A DNA stretch of 64,000 bases from UBA1479 sp040216635 (GTDB lineage: Bacteria; Pseudomonadota; Alphaproteobacteria; Rhodospirillales; Casp-alpha2), in NCBI GenBank assembly GCA_040216635.1, contig JAVJOU010000021.1, positions 186,001-250,000 on the forward strand, read 5' to 3'. Each line of letters opens with the position of its first letter. The stretch's first letter is position 1. The position numbers and the translations under genes were made by a program. The notes under the pieces were generated by a model, which was given only the letters and a program-made list of their open reading frames with translations, did no database searches and had not been told where the DNA came from. This document shows, in pieces, positions 10,543 through 18,298 of this stretch.

Positions 10543-11538
10543 ATGATCAACGCAGGTATCGCCGGTTTGGGAAAATGGGGCCAGGTTCTGGTCAATTCCA
10601 TTCATGGGAAAAGCGATAAAATCAAAATCACCGCCGGATGCACCGGACGTAAGACAAAGGCCGAAGCCTATTGCCGGGAAAAAGGGATAGATCTGCGCGA
10701 CGGCCTGGCCGACCTGCTGAACGACCCTGATTTGGACGCGGTCATCCTCGCCACCCCCCACAGCCAGCATGCCGATCAGGTGATCGCCGCCGCCGCCGCC
10801 GGCAAACATATCTTCGTCGAAAAACCCTTCACCCTGGACCGCGCCAGCGCCCAGGCCGCCGCCGATGCCGCCGAAGCGGCCGGCGTACAATTGGCCCTGG
10901 GCCATAACCGGCGGTTCCATCCGGCAATCGTGCGCATGAAGGAATTGGTGACCTCGGGCGAATTGGGGCAGATCCTTCATATCGAAGGCAACTTGAGCAG
11001 CCCCAGCGCCATGCGCTTTCCGGCCGACGGCTGGCGTGCGCAGTCCGACGAAAGCCCCGCCGGCGGCATGACCGGCATGGGAATCCACGTGGTCGATGCC
11101 ATGATCAATCAATTGGGGATGGTCGACGAAGTCGATGCCCGGTCCTATCGCCGGTTCCTGGAAATCGACGTGGACGATACCACATCCATGTTGTTCCGCT
11201 TTGCTTCCGGGGCAACCGGCTACCTCGGCACCTTCACCGCGACGGCACCCCTGTGGCGGATTCAGGTGTTCGGCACGGGCGGCTGGGCGGAAATGCACAA
11301 TTACGACCGCCTGACCATCCGTCGAGTCCTGCCCGATATCACCGTGCAGCCGGACGAAATCATCGAATACGGTAAATTCGACATGGAACAGGCCGAACTG
11401 GAAGCCTTCGCCGATGCCTGCGCGGGCGGGGCGGCCTATCCCCTGTCACCGGCCGAAGCCGTGCACGGCACGGCGGTTCTGGAAGCCGTGATCAAGAGCG
11501 CGGCCGACGGCAAACCGGTCCTGTTGGCGGATATCTGA
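10543..11538 (+). CDS. Gfo/Idh/MocA family NAD(P)-dependent oxidoreductase
   Basis: Cytoplasmic dehydrogenase of 331 residues. An N-terminal Rossmann fold with AGIAGLGKWGQ opens it; the family motif ILATPHSQHADQVIAAAAAGKHIFVEKP contains the EKP lysine, and the conserved AEAAGVQLALGHNRRFHPAI follows. The C-terminal beta-sheet domain includes GGMTGMGIHVVDAM, where the His is the usual acid/base candidate. Start chosen at ATG 10543, giving the normal Rossmann N-terminus. Substrates of the family are sugars, inositols or small hydroxy compounds; which applies here is not evident. A small membrane-protein gene follows 4 bases later and is probably co-transcribed. Confidence 0.88.
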   Translation: MINAGIAGLGKWGQVLVNSIHGKSDKIKITAGCTGRKTKAEAYCREKGIDLRDGLADLLNDPDLDAVILATPHSQHADQVIAAAAAGKHIFVEKPFTLDRASAQAAADAAEAAGVQLALGHNRRFHPAIVRMKELVTSGELGQILHIEGNLSSPSAMRFPADGWRAQSDESPAGGMTGMGIHVVDAMINQLGMVDEVDARSYRRFLEIDVDDTTSMLFRFASGATGYLGTFTATAPLWRIQVFGTGGWAEMHNYDRLTIRRVLPDITVQPDEIIEYGKFDMEQAELEAFADACAGGAAYPLSPAEAVHGTAVLEAVIKSAADGKPVLLADI

Positions 11539-11542
11539 TGCC

Positions 11543-11830
11543 ATGTGGTTCGTGATGCGACAGATCATGCGGTATGGGCGCTATGTCGCCTGGACCGCCG
11601 CTGTCGCATCCGCCGCCGCCGTCTATGGCTACATGTCTACGCGCGAGGAAATCACCCTGTTCGGCGGAGCGCCGCACGTCATCGAATGGTGGGAACCCTA
11701 TGTCTGGCCCGCCGCGACCTTCATCCTGGTCGGGCGGGCGCTGCGCATGATGCTGAGCCGGTTCGCATCTGCGGCGAACCAGCATGTGGCGCGTCTCAGG
11801 CGCGGGGATATCTTCGGGCCCCGGCCCTGA
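11543..11830 (+). CDS. Small predicted membrane protein, unknown
   Basis: 95-residue reading frame four bases after the oxidoreductase stop. It shows two hydrophobic stretches, one near residues 13-30 (YVAWTAAVASAAAVYGYM) and one near 52-66 (VWPAATFILVGRAL), and a basic C-terminal tail (VARLRRGDIFGPRP). I do not recognise a family. Position and codon use suggest a real co-transcribed gene, but the evidence is modest. Confidence 0.5.
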   Translation: MWFVMRQIMRYGRYVAWTAAVASAAAVYGYMSTREEITLFGGAPHVIEWWEPYVWPAATFILVGRALRMMLSRFASAANQHVARLRRGDIFGPRP

Positions 11831-11848
11831 ACGGGTCGGCGGAAACGC

Positions 11849-12067
11849 TTAGCTTTCGCCGCTGTCTCCGCCACCGCCACCCAAACCGGCCTGCGCGATT
11901 TTCTTATCGGTGGTGTAGTTGTTGAGCGCCCAAATCGCCCAGATCGCCGCTGGAATCCAGCCGATCAGCGTCAACTGCAGGATCAGACAGATGATGCCCT
12001 GGATGGGGCGGCCGATGGTGAAGAACACGAACCACGGAATCAAAATTGCCAGAATCAATCGGATCAT
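11849..12067 (-). CDS. YqaE/Pmp3 family small membrane protein
   Basis: 72-residue hydrophobic proteolipid of the YqaE/Pmp3 (UPF0057) family. It consists of two transmembrane helices (IRLILAILIPWFVFFTIG and IICLILQLTLIGWIPAAIW) followed by the family-type WAIWALNNYTTDK and a Gly-rich tail (GLGGGGGDSGES). The start at 12065-12067 is preceded by AAAGGG at about nine bases; a GTG three codons upstream overlaps that site and is less likely. Members affect membrane potential or stress tolerance in other organisms; the role here is unknown. It is convergent with the preceding small gene and divergent from queA. Confidence 0.82.
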   Translation of the reverse strand: MIRLILAILIPWFVFFTIGRPIQGIICLILQLTLIGWIPAAIWAIWALNNYTTDKKIAQAGLGGGGGDSGES

Positions 12068-12239
12068 GGATAACACCCTTTATCTAGAATCCCCCCGGAC
12101 TCCGAACCGGAACGTTAGCCCGCCCGGAACTTCCTGACAATTGGCGCCTGACAATCACGCACGCATCGCCTAACTTCCCGCGCCGATAGACCTGAATCGC
12201 GGCACGACGATTGCGCCGCCCGTTATGGACTTTGCATTC

Positions 12240-13313
12240 ATGAAGGTTGACCAGTTCGATTTCGACCTGCCGCAGGAACTGATCGCCCAGAAACCGGCGT
12301 CGCCGCGCGATGCCGCGCGCTTACTGGAAGTCGCCCCGGACGGGTTGAACGACCTGGGCGTGCGCGATCTGCCTCATCTGCTGCGTCCCGGCGACGTCAT
12401 GGTCGTCAACGACACGCGGGTCATTCCCGCCCGTCTGACCGGCAAACGCGGCGACGCGGCCCGCCCCGGCCCGGCCGAAGGCGGCGCCAAGGTCGAGGTC
12501 ACTTTGCACAAATGGGATGCCGACGGCACCTGGCGGGCCTTTGCCCGTCCGGCCCGCAAACTGGCCGAACGCGACCATATCGTGTTCGCCCCCGGGTTTT
12601 CCTGTGACGTCGTGCGCAAGCTGGACGGGGGCGAGGTCATCCTGCGGTTCAACAAGGCGGGACCGGACCTGAAAGACGCCTTGGAACAATTCGGCGTCAT
12701 GCCCCTGCCGCCCTATATCAAACGCGAGGCCACGGGCGACGACGCGGACAAGGACGACTACCAAACCCTGTTCGCCGCACGCGACGGCGCCGTGGCCGCG
12801 CCCACGGCTTCGTTGCATTTCACGCCAGACCTGTTGCAGGCGCTGGACGCCCGGGGGGTCGAGCGGGTGTCCCTGACCCTGCATGTGGGTGCGGGCACGT
12901 TTTTACCCGTGCGCGAAGAAGATACGCGGCACCACGTGATGCATTCCGAATGGGGCGAAGTCAGCGAACAAACCGCCGATTTCATCAATCAGGCGCGGGC
13001 CGCCGGGGGCCGGATCGTCGCCTGCGGATCGACCGCCATGCGGTTGTTGGAATCGGCCGCCGATGCGGACGGTCTGATCAAACCGTTCAAGGGCGACACG
13101 GACATCTTCATCACCCCCGGCTACAAATTCCGCGCCGTGGACCTGATGGTGACCAATTTCCACCTGCCGCGTTCGACCCTGTTCATGCTGGTCGCCGCCT
13201 TTGCCGGATTGGATCGGATGAAAGCCGCCTATGCCCATGCCATGGCGGAAAACTACCGGTTCTATTCCTACGGCGATGCCAGCCTGCTGCACCGGAACGA
13301 CGGCGCAACGTAA
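12240..13313 (+). CDS. queA: QueA, S-adenosylmethionine:tRNA ribosyltransferase-isomerase
   Basis: Cytoplasmic enzyme that transfers and isomerises the ribosyl moiety of SAM onto preQ1 in tRNA to form epoxyqueuosine. 357 residues, normal length. It begins MKVDQFDFDLPQELIAQKP, the classic QueA N-terminus, so the ATG at 12240 is preferred over one five codons upstream. Other family stretches are VMVVNDTRVIPARL, YQTLFAARDGAVAAPTASLHF, LHVGAGTFLPV and MVTNFHLPRSTLFMLV. It is the first of several queuosine genes in the next 14 kb. No ribosome binding site is obvious at either start. Confidence 0.96.
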   Translation: MKVDQFDFDLPQELIAQKPASPRDAARLLEVAPDGLNDLGVRDLPHLLRPGDVMVVNDTRVIPARLTGKRGDAARPGPAEGGAKVEVTLHKWDADGTWRAFARPARKLAERDHIVFAPGFSCDVVRKLDGGEVILRFNKAGPDLKDALEQFGVMPLPPYIKREATGDDADKDDYQTLFAARDGAVAAPTASLHFTPDLLQALDARGVERVSLTLHVGAGTFLPVREEDTRHHVMHSEWGEVSEQTADFINQARAAGGRIVACGSTAMRLLESAADADGLIKPFKGDTDIFITPGYKFRAVDLMVTNFHLPRSTLFMLVAAFAGLDRMKAAYAHAMAENYRFYSYGDASLLHRNDGAT

Positions 13314-13328
13314 GCCGTCGCCCCCATA

Positions 13329-13342
13329 CTGACGTATGTCAG
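13329..13342. promoter_or_regulatory. Short palindrome downstream of queA
   Basis: CTGAC-GTAT-GTCAG, perfect 5-bp arms with a 4-base centre, in the 136-base gap between queA and a small membrane-anchored protein. It precedes an AT-rich stretch that probably holds the promoter of the following gene and chemoreceptor. It could be an operator, but no known consensus is assigned. Confidence 0.25.
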
Positions 13343-13449
13343 ACTATGGCAAGGCTTTTATTGCATTCTAATTTATGTTTATCTCCGCCCGCTCTTGAGG
13401 TCGGTGAAACCATCCATGCGGGTCAACCCGCATAAGGCATCGACTGGAA

Positions 13450-13788
13450 ATGACGTTCAAAAATCTCCTGCCGGCCACCTTGCTGGTCGCCGTTTGTATT
13501 GCGTGGCTCGCCATTGCCAGCCTGCGCCCGCAACCGGGCCAAACCCAGCTTGGCGTGGTGTTCCCGCCTGACCTGAATCAAAAACAGGTCCTGTCCCGTA
13601 TCGCCGATGCGGGCGGCCGGTTGGTGCGCGAAGGCGCCTGGCCGTTCATCGCCGTGATTGCCCTTGATGGACCCGACACCACGGACCGCCTGCGTGACGC
13701 AGGTGCTCTGTTCACCGTCAATCCCCTGATCCTGGGCAATTGCCTGACCCGGCCCGCCGCATCCCGAACCTGGGCCCAAGCCAACTGA
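13450..13788 (+). CDS. Membrane-anchored small protein of unknown function
   Basis: 112 residues with one N-terminal transmembrane or signal-anchor segment (LLPATLLVAVCIAWLAIASL), then a compact alpha/beta-looking domain facing the periplasm. Visible segments are LGVVFPPDLNQKQVLSRIADAGG and WPFIAVIALDGPDTTDRLRDAGALFTVNP, with one Cys in NPLILGNC. The alternation of strands and helices suggests a ferredoxin-like fold, which is inference only. It sits 31 bases before the chemoreceptor gene, so co-transcription and a functional link are possible. I do not recognise a named family. Confidence 0.6.
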   Translation: MTFKNLLPATLLVAVCIAWLAIASLRPQPGQTQLGVVFPPDLNQKQVLSRIADAGGRLVREGAWPFIAVIALDGPDTTDRLRDAGALFTVNPLILGNCLTRPAASRTWAQAN

Positions 13789-13819
13789 TTACATTCGTTC
13801 GCAAAAGGAAGTACGCACA

Positions 13820-15277
13820 ATGGACGCCCTCAAAGAGCTCCGCATCAATTCTACCCGGTTTTTCGTCCTGTTCGCCTGGGCGCATCTGCCCCTTGCCGGA
13901 TTGGCCTATTGGCTGACCGGCGGTGATATCGCCACGGGCGGCGGCATCATTGCCGCGGTCGCCGTGGCGACGACCGTCGCCTGGCGCGGCAACCCGGAAG
14001 CCCTGGCAACACGGTTCCTGATTTCCGCCGGTGTGATGATCAACGTGGGCGCCCTGCTGTACCTGTTTGCGGGACATCCCTGGCAGATCGATGTGCATAT
14101 GTACTTCTTTGCCGTGCTGGCGATGATCGCCGCCTTCTGCTGCTGGCAGACCGTGCTGGTCGCCGCCGCGACGGTCGCCGTGCATCACCTGGTGCTCAAT
14201 TTCACGCTGCCTTATGCCGTGTTTCCCGATGGGGCCGACTTCTTCCGCGTCGTCCTGCACGCCGTCGTCGTGGTCGTGGAAACCATCGTCCTGATGTGGC
14301 TGTCCTACCGGCTTGTGTCCGCCTTCCGGCACAGCGCCGAAGCGGTCGAAGCCGCCGAAGCCGCCAAGGTCGAGGTCGAACACCTGAGCCAGGAACGCGA
14401 ACGCCTGGAACAAGCCAACCAGGAACAGCGCCGCAAGCTGCTGCTCGACATGGCGTCCGACTTCGAACACAAGGTCGGGCCGATCGTCGAAGGCCTGAAC
14501 AGCCACGCCCAGAACATGTCGTCCGTATCCCAGAACCTGTCTCAATTGGCATCGCAAGCGCTGGAACGTTCGACGGATACGGCCAACTCCGTCGAACAAG
14601 CATCGGGCAACGTGCAGAACGTGGCGACCGCAACGGAACAGATGAGTGCCAGCATGGCCGAAGTTTCGTCCCAGGTTGCCCGCGCCCATGATGTTGCGCA
14701 GAACGCCTTCCGCAAGGCCAAGGACACGGACGGCACCATGGTCCGCCTGACCGAAGCCGCCGGCAAGATCGGCAATGTCATGGAAATGATCAACGACATC
14801 GCCGAACAGACCAACCTTCTGGCCCTGAACGCGACCATCGAAGCCGCCCGCGCCGGCGATGCCGGCAAGGGGTTTGCCGTGGTCGCGAACGAGGTCAAGA
14901 ACCTGGCCAATCAAACGGCCAAGGCGACCGAGGAAATCGCCACGGAAATCGCCACCATGCAGAACGTCTCGCAAGACGCCGCCCGTGAAATTCAGGGCAT
15001 TTCCGAAACGATCGAAGAAATCAATTCGGTCAGCGAGGCAATCGCCGCCGCCATCGAAGAACAATCCGCGGCGACCCGCGAAATCGCGCGGTCCAGCCAG
15101 GACGCGGCATCGCATACGGAATCGGTGCAATCCAACATCGGCACGGTGCGCACCGCATCCGAAAACACGGGCAGCGCCGCCGGCGAGGTTTCGACCGCCG
15201 CGGGCAGCTTGTCCAACCAGGCGCAAAGCCTGAAGCAGGCCGTGGACGGCATGCTGACGGACCTGCGCGCCGCCTGA
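13820..15277 (+). CDS. Methyl-accepting chemotaxis protein with a polytopic membrane sensor
   Basis: 485-residue chemoreceptor. The first 170 residues contain about six hydrophobic helices with very short loops and no large periplasmic ligand-binding domain. Histidines lie in or next to helices (H86, H93, H122, H123, H147). A coiled-coil linker (residues 175-215, rich in Glu and Arg) leads into the MCP signalling domain, whose hairpin tip reads QTNLLALNATIEAARAGDAG and is followed by GKGFAVVANEVKNLA. I see no clear HAMP domain and no C-terminal CheB/CheR pentapeptide. It starts at ATG 13820 after AAAGGAAG. It probably senses a membrane-soluble or redox-type signal rather than a soluble ligand; the stimulus is unknown. 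Confidence 0.9.
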   Translation: MDALKELRINSTRFFVLFAWAHLPLAGLAYWLTGGDIATGGGIIAAVAVATTVAWRGNPEALATRFLISAGVMINVGALLYLFAGHPWQIDVHMYFFAVLAMIAAFCCWQTVLVAAATVAVHHLVLNFTLPYAVFPDGADFFRVVLHAVVVVVETIVLMWLSYRLVSAFRHSAEAVEAAEAAKVEVEHLSQERERLEQANQEQRRKLLLDMASDFEHKVGPIVEGLNSHAQNMSSVSQNLSQLASQALERSTDTANSVEQASGNVQNVATATEQMSASMAEVSSQVARAHDVAQNAFRKAKDTDGTMVRLTEAAGKIGNVMEMINDIAEQTNLLALNATIEAARAGDAGKGFAVVANEVKNLANQTAKATEEIATEIATMQNVSQDAAREIQGISETIEEINSVSEAIAAAIEEQSAATREIARSSQDAASHTESVQSNIGTVRTASENTGSAAGEVSTAAGSLSNQAQSLKQAVDGMLTDLRAA

Positions 15278-15308
15278 TCCCTAATTTCTTGAGGGCACCA
15301 ACAAGGCA

Positions 15309-15345
15309 GCCCATCCGTCCCCAAAACATGCGGGGGCGGATGGGC
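15309..15345 (+). terminator. Hairpin downstream of the chemoreceptor gene
   Basis: Inverted repeat GCCCATCCG near the left edge against CGGATGGGC near the right edge, extended by C/G runs, about 30 bases after the stop. No T-tract follows, so it may be a Rho-dependent end or an mRNA-stabilising structure rather than an intrinsic terminator. Confidence 0.45.
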
Positions 15346-15383
15346 GCTTGCCTGTCCGCCCCGGGCACAGCATATTCCGCGCC

Positions 15384-15515
15384 ATGAACGTTTCTTTCCT
15401 TGCCCTCATTCGCCGGGCGAACGCATCCGCGTCCTTGGCTTTCGCGCCGTCAGGCGCGGCGCGCAGTCGCGCTTGCCGAATGCCCTTGCAAGAAACCCTC
15501 AAGGGCATTCGGTAG
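15384..15515 (+). CDS. Possible 43-codon leader reading frame abutting tgt
   Basis: An ATG at 15384 opens a 43-residue frame (MNVSFLALIRRANASASL...) whose TAG occupies 15513-15515, directly touching the tgt ATG at 15516. The last 13 codons run through a perfect hairpin that buries the only Shine-Dalgarno-like sequence before tgt. Translation of this frame would open the hairpin and could couple tgt translation to it. It could equally be chance, because stop codons are rare at this GC content. No ribosome binding site is convincing for its own ATG. Confidence 0.25.
   Translation: MNVSFLALIRRANASASLAFAPSGAARSRACRMPLQETLKGIR
15476..15512 (+). promoter_or_regulatory. Perfect 13-bp stem-loop just upstream of tgt
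   Basis: Left arm CCGAATGCCCTTG (15476-15488), 11-base loop, right arm CAAGGGCATTCGG (15500-15512); the arms are exact complements. The AAGGG of the right arm is the only Shine-Dalgarno-like sequence before the tgt ATG at 15516, so folding would hide it. It does not resemble the preQ1-I riboswitch consensus I know. A translational switch or a stabilising 5' hairpin are both possible. Confidence 0.6.
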
Positions 15516-16670
15516 ATGACCTCTCCCGCTCAATTTGGTTTTCAGGTGTCTACCACCGACGGCCGGGCCCGGCGCGGCCGGCTGGAGACAGCGCACGGCC
15601 CCATGGAAACGCCGGCCTTCATGCCCGTGGGCACGGCCGCTACGGTCAAGGCCATGACGCCCGAAGCGGTCGCCGAAACGGGCGCGCAATGCGTGCTGGG
15701 CAATACCTATCACCTGATGCTGCGCCCGGGGGCGGAACGCATCCGCAGGCTCGGCGGGCTGCATACCTTCATGAACTGGCCGGGGCCGATCCTGACCGAT
15801 TCCGGCGGGTTTCAGGTCTGGTCCTTGAAGGAACTGCGCAAGCTGACCGAAAAAGGCGTGACCTTTCGCTCGCACATCGACGGCGCCTATCACGAGCTGA
15901 CGCCGGAAAGCGCCATGGACATCCAGAACGCGCTCGACGCCGACATCACCATGGTGCTGGACGAATGCACCCCCTTCGGCGTGGACGAGGACGAGGCCCG
16001 CATTTCCATGGAACTGTCCATGCGCTGGGCCGGGCGCTGCCGCGATGCGTTCGAGGCCCGCCCCGGCTACGGCCTGTTCGGGATCGTGCAGGGCGGGGTC
16101 TATGAGAACCTGCGCCGGGAATCGGCCGAAGCCCTGATCGGCATCGGGTTCGACGGCTATGCCATCGGCGGCCTGGCCGTGGGCGAGGGCCAGGAATTGA
16201 TGTTTCAGACCCTGGATGCCACCACGCCGCACCTTCCCGAAGACAAGCCCCGCTATCTGATGGGCGTGGGCAAACCCGGCGACCTGGTCGGTGCGGTGGA
16301 GCGCGGCGTGGATATGTTCGATTGCGTGCTGCCGACCCGGTCGGGACGCACGGACCAGGCCTTCACCCGGCGCGGCACCCTGAACATGCGTAACGCCCGG
16401 CATAAGGATGACCCCCGGCCGCTCGACCCCGATTGCGCGTGCTATGCCTGTTCCAACTATTCCCGCGCCTATGTCCACCATCTGGTGCAGGCCCGGGAAA
16501 TCCTGGGCGGCATGCTGCTAAGCTGGCACAATCTGCATTATTATCAGGAACTGATGGCGGGCATGCGGGACGCCATCGAACGCGCCGCCTTTCAGGAATT
16601 CAAGAAAGCGTTCGAGGAACAGCAGGCCGCCGGGGACCTGGCGCCCATCGATGACGGAGCGGAACAATGA
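15516..16670 (+). CDS. tgt: Tgt, tRNA-guanine transglycosylase
   Basis: Exchanges guanine 34 for preQ1 in tRNAs with GUN anticodons (Asp, Asn, His, Tyr). 384 residues, normal length. Motifs include GNTYHLMLRPG, the substrate loop LTDSGGFQVWSL, MVLDECTPFGV, GIVQGGVYENLR and LPTRSGRTDQAFTRRGTLN. The zinc site reads CACYACSNYSRAYVHHL with a further His in LSWHNLHYY. Its stop overlaps the queF start (ATGA), so the two are co-translated and act in sequence: QueF makes preQ1 and Tgt inserts it. Confidence 0.97.
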   Translation: MTSPAQFGFQVSTTDGRARRGRLETAHGPMETPAFMPVGTAATVKAMTPEAVAETGAQCVLGNTYHLMLRPGAERIRRLGGLHTFMNWPGPILTDSGGFQVWSLKELRKLTEKGVTFRSHIDGAYHELTPESAMDIQNALDADITMVLDECTPFGVDEDEARISMELSMRWAGRCRDAFEARPGYGLFGIVQGGVYENLRRESAEALIGIGFDGYAIGGLAVGEGQELMFQTLDATTPHLPEDKPRYLMGVGKPGDLVGAVERGVDMFDCVLPTRSGRTDQAFTRRGTLNMRNARHKDDPRPLDPDCACYACSNYSRAYVHHLVQAREILGGMLLSWHNLHYYQELMAGMRDAIERAAFQEFKKAFEEQQAAGDLAPIDDGAEQ

Positions 16671-17122
16671 ACGAGGAACAGCTGACCCAATTGGGCACCG
16701 CCACGGAACTGCCGGCCTCGCCGGATGACGCGGTGCTGGAATGCGCCAATAATCCCCATCCGGAAACGCCCTATCTGATCCGCTTCACCTGCCCGGAATT
16801 CACATCCCTTTGCCCCGTCACGGGCCAGCCCGATTTCGCCCATCTGGTGATCGACTATGTGCCCGACCGCCTGATCGTCGAAAGCAAATCGTTGAAGCTT
16901 TACCTGGGCAGCTTCCGCAACCATGCGGGCTTTCACGAGAAATGCACCCTGGATATCGCCCAGAAGATCGGCCGCACGGCGGAACCGAAATGGCTGCGCA
17001 TCGGCGGGTACTGGTATCCGCGCGGCGGCATCCCCATCGACGTGTTCCACCAGACAGGCGAGCCGCCCAAGGGCCTGTGGATTCCCGATCAAGGTGTAGG
17101 CACCTACAAGGGGCGTGGGTAG
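16667..17122 (+). CDS. queF: QueF, NADPH-dependent preQ0 reductase (short type)
   Basis: Reduces 7-cyano-7-deazaguanine (preQ0) to preQ1 in the cytoplasm. 151 residues, the unimodular QueF length. The nucleophile Cys is in EFTSLCPVTGQPDFA, followed by the family block VPDRLIVESKSLKLYLGSFR and NHAGFHEKC, which carry the conserved Glu and His. The ATG overlaps the tgt stop by four bases. A low-GC gene of foreign character follows 20 bases later. Confidence 0.96.
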   Translation: MNEEQLTQLGTATELPASPDDAVLECANNPHPETPYLIRFTCPEFTSLCPVTGQPDFAHLVIDYVPDRLIVESKSLKLYLGSFRNHAGFHEKCTLDIAQKIGRTAEPKWLRIGGYWYPRGGIPIDVFHQTGEPPKGLWIPDQGVGTYKGRG

Positions 17123-17141
17123 CTAAGGCAACGAGTTTGCA

Positions 17142-17756
17142 ATGGTTGAATCAGAATGCGATGAGTTGCGAGAGGAGATGTTTGATTGGCCAAAGGTTAG
17201 CGATGAACCTTTCCCTCAAGGCCCCTCCCTATTCGAAACATACATCCCCAAGAACCCCAATGAACGCGGATATCATCTCACGGTCGGTTACAAACTTGCG
17301 GCGGATTTGCTTGTTGACCAGACAGAGAAAGAACCTTGGTTACGTAGCAAATTGGTCTTCCCAATTATCTTCTGTTACCGCCATTACATCGAACTAACAC
17401 TAAAAGACATTCTTCAAAACTACGGTGTGCTTGGCAGCCTGGAGCCAAATACAGCTACCCATGACCTCAAATCTCTTTGGCATGATTTTCGAGCTCTAAT
17501 TGACCAAATAAATGACAGTGGTCCTGACGATATCAGTTCGTCAGTCGTTGAAAGATGGGTAATGGAGTTCGCCAAAATCGACCCATCGTCCCAGGTTTTT
17601 CGGTATCCAACGAACAACATAGGAGTCCCTTTTAGCGAAGGGCATGAGAGTGTTGATCTTTTGAATCTCCATATGATCATGCTCAAAATGGACACCTACT
17701 TCGGCTGTGTAGGCATGTGGCTCCACTCTTTGGATAACATTGACCAAGGGTATTAA
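17142..17756 (+). CDS. Low-GC orphan protein, possible HEPN-like fold
   Basis: 204-residue protein with base composition clearly different from both neighbours: codon third positions are often A or T, and overall GC is well below the roughly 65 percent around it, judged by eye. The middle contains FCYRHYIELTLKDIL and then HDLKSLWHDFRALID. That pattern is seen in HEPN-like helical proteins of defence or toxin-antitoxin type, although a canonical R-x4-6-H motif is not evident. The start at ATG 17142 is 20 bases after queF and lacks a strong ribosome site. It probably arrived by horizontal transfer. Function unknown; the HEPN suggestion is inference. Confidence 0.65.
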   Translation: MVESECDELREEMFDWPKVSDEPFPQGPSLFETYIPKNPNERGYHLTVGYKLAADLLVDQTEKEPWLRSKLVFPIIFCYRHYIELTLKDILQNYGVLGSLEPNTATHDLKSLWHDFRALIDQINDSGPDDISSSVVERWVMEFAKIDPSSQVFRYPTNNIGVPFSEGHESVDLLNLHMIMLKMDTYFGCVGMWLHSLDNIDQGY

Positions 17757-17857
17757 AGCACCCGCGAAATAGTCCACGGGCGAGCTTTCCCACAATTCAC
17801 AAAATTCGCTGACTAAACTACGAGGAGCGGTCCAAATCCGCCTCGACGCCTGTTCGT

Positions 17858-18136
17858 CTATCCCGCTGCCGCGTCGTCCCGCGCGGCCGGGGTCGGCCAA
17901 GCCATGGGCACTTCGACCGCATGACCGAAATAGCCGATCAGATCGATGAAGCTTTTGACCACGGACAGGTTGGGGATCGATGACAGGATCGGCCCCCCCG
18001 TGCCGTCGGCAATGGGTGCGAGTTCGTCGCCGGGCTGGCTTTCGCTGTATTCCTGCATGGCGCGGTGAAAGTTCCGCTCGTCGGTGATGATGTAGAAATC
18101 CGGGTCCTTCTTGGACTGCAGGATCAGGAATTCCAT
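17858..18136 (-). CDS. Conserved-looking small hypothetical protein
   Basis: 92 residues, begins MEFLILQSKKDPDFYIITDE. The start at 18134-18136 is supported by GAGGAG about eight bases upstream; codons upstream of it read as a basic, non-protein-like extension. No signal peptide or membrane helix, and no motif I can assign. It lies between the low-GC orphan gene and the queD pair. Confidence 0.55.
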   Translation of the reverse strand: MEFLILQSKKDPDFYIITDERNFHRAMQEYSESQPGDELAPIADGTGGPILSSIPNLSVVKSFIDLIGYFGHAVEVPMAWPTPAARDDAAAG

Positions 18137-18298
18137 GGAACGTCTCCTCTTAGCCGCGTTGGCCCGTCGGCGCAGATTTGGGGGCATCCCCGAAATGTTG
18201 CGAAACCCAACAAGCGATGGCCAAGATTTTGTTATAACTGCCTGAATCGGGCAAGGACTAAGCCCGGCGGCGTGACAAGCGGGCCGTGAAAAGGCGCA

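Noticed and set aside
13718..15226. 502-codon minus-strand frame opposite the chemoreceptor
   Set aside because: Low-complexity Gly/Asp/His/Phe composition and exact antisense to the conserved MCP signalling domain.
15278..15515. preQ1 riboswitch upstream of tgt
   Set aside because: The hairpin lacks the preQ1-I loop and A-rich tail and no class II pattern was seen; kept only as an unassigned hairpin.
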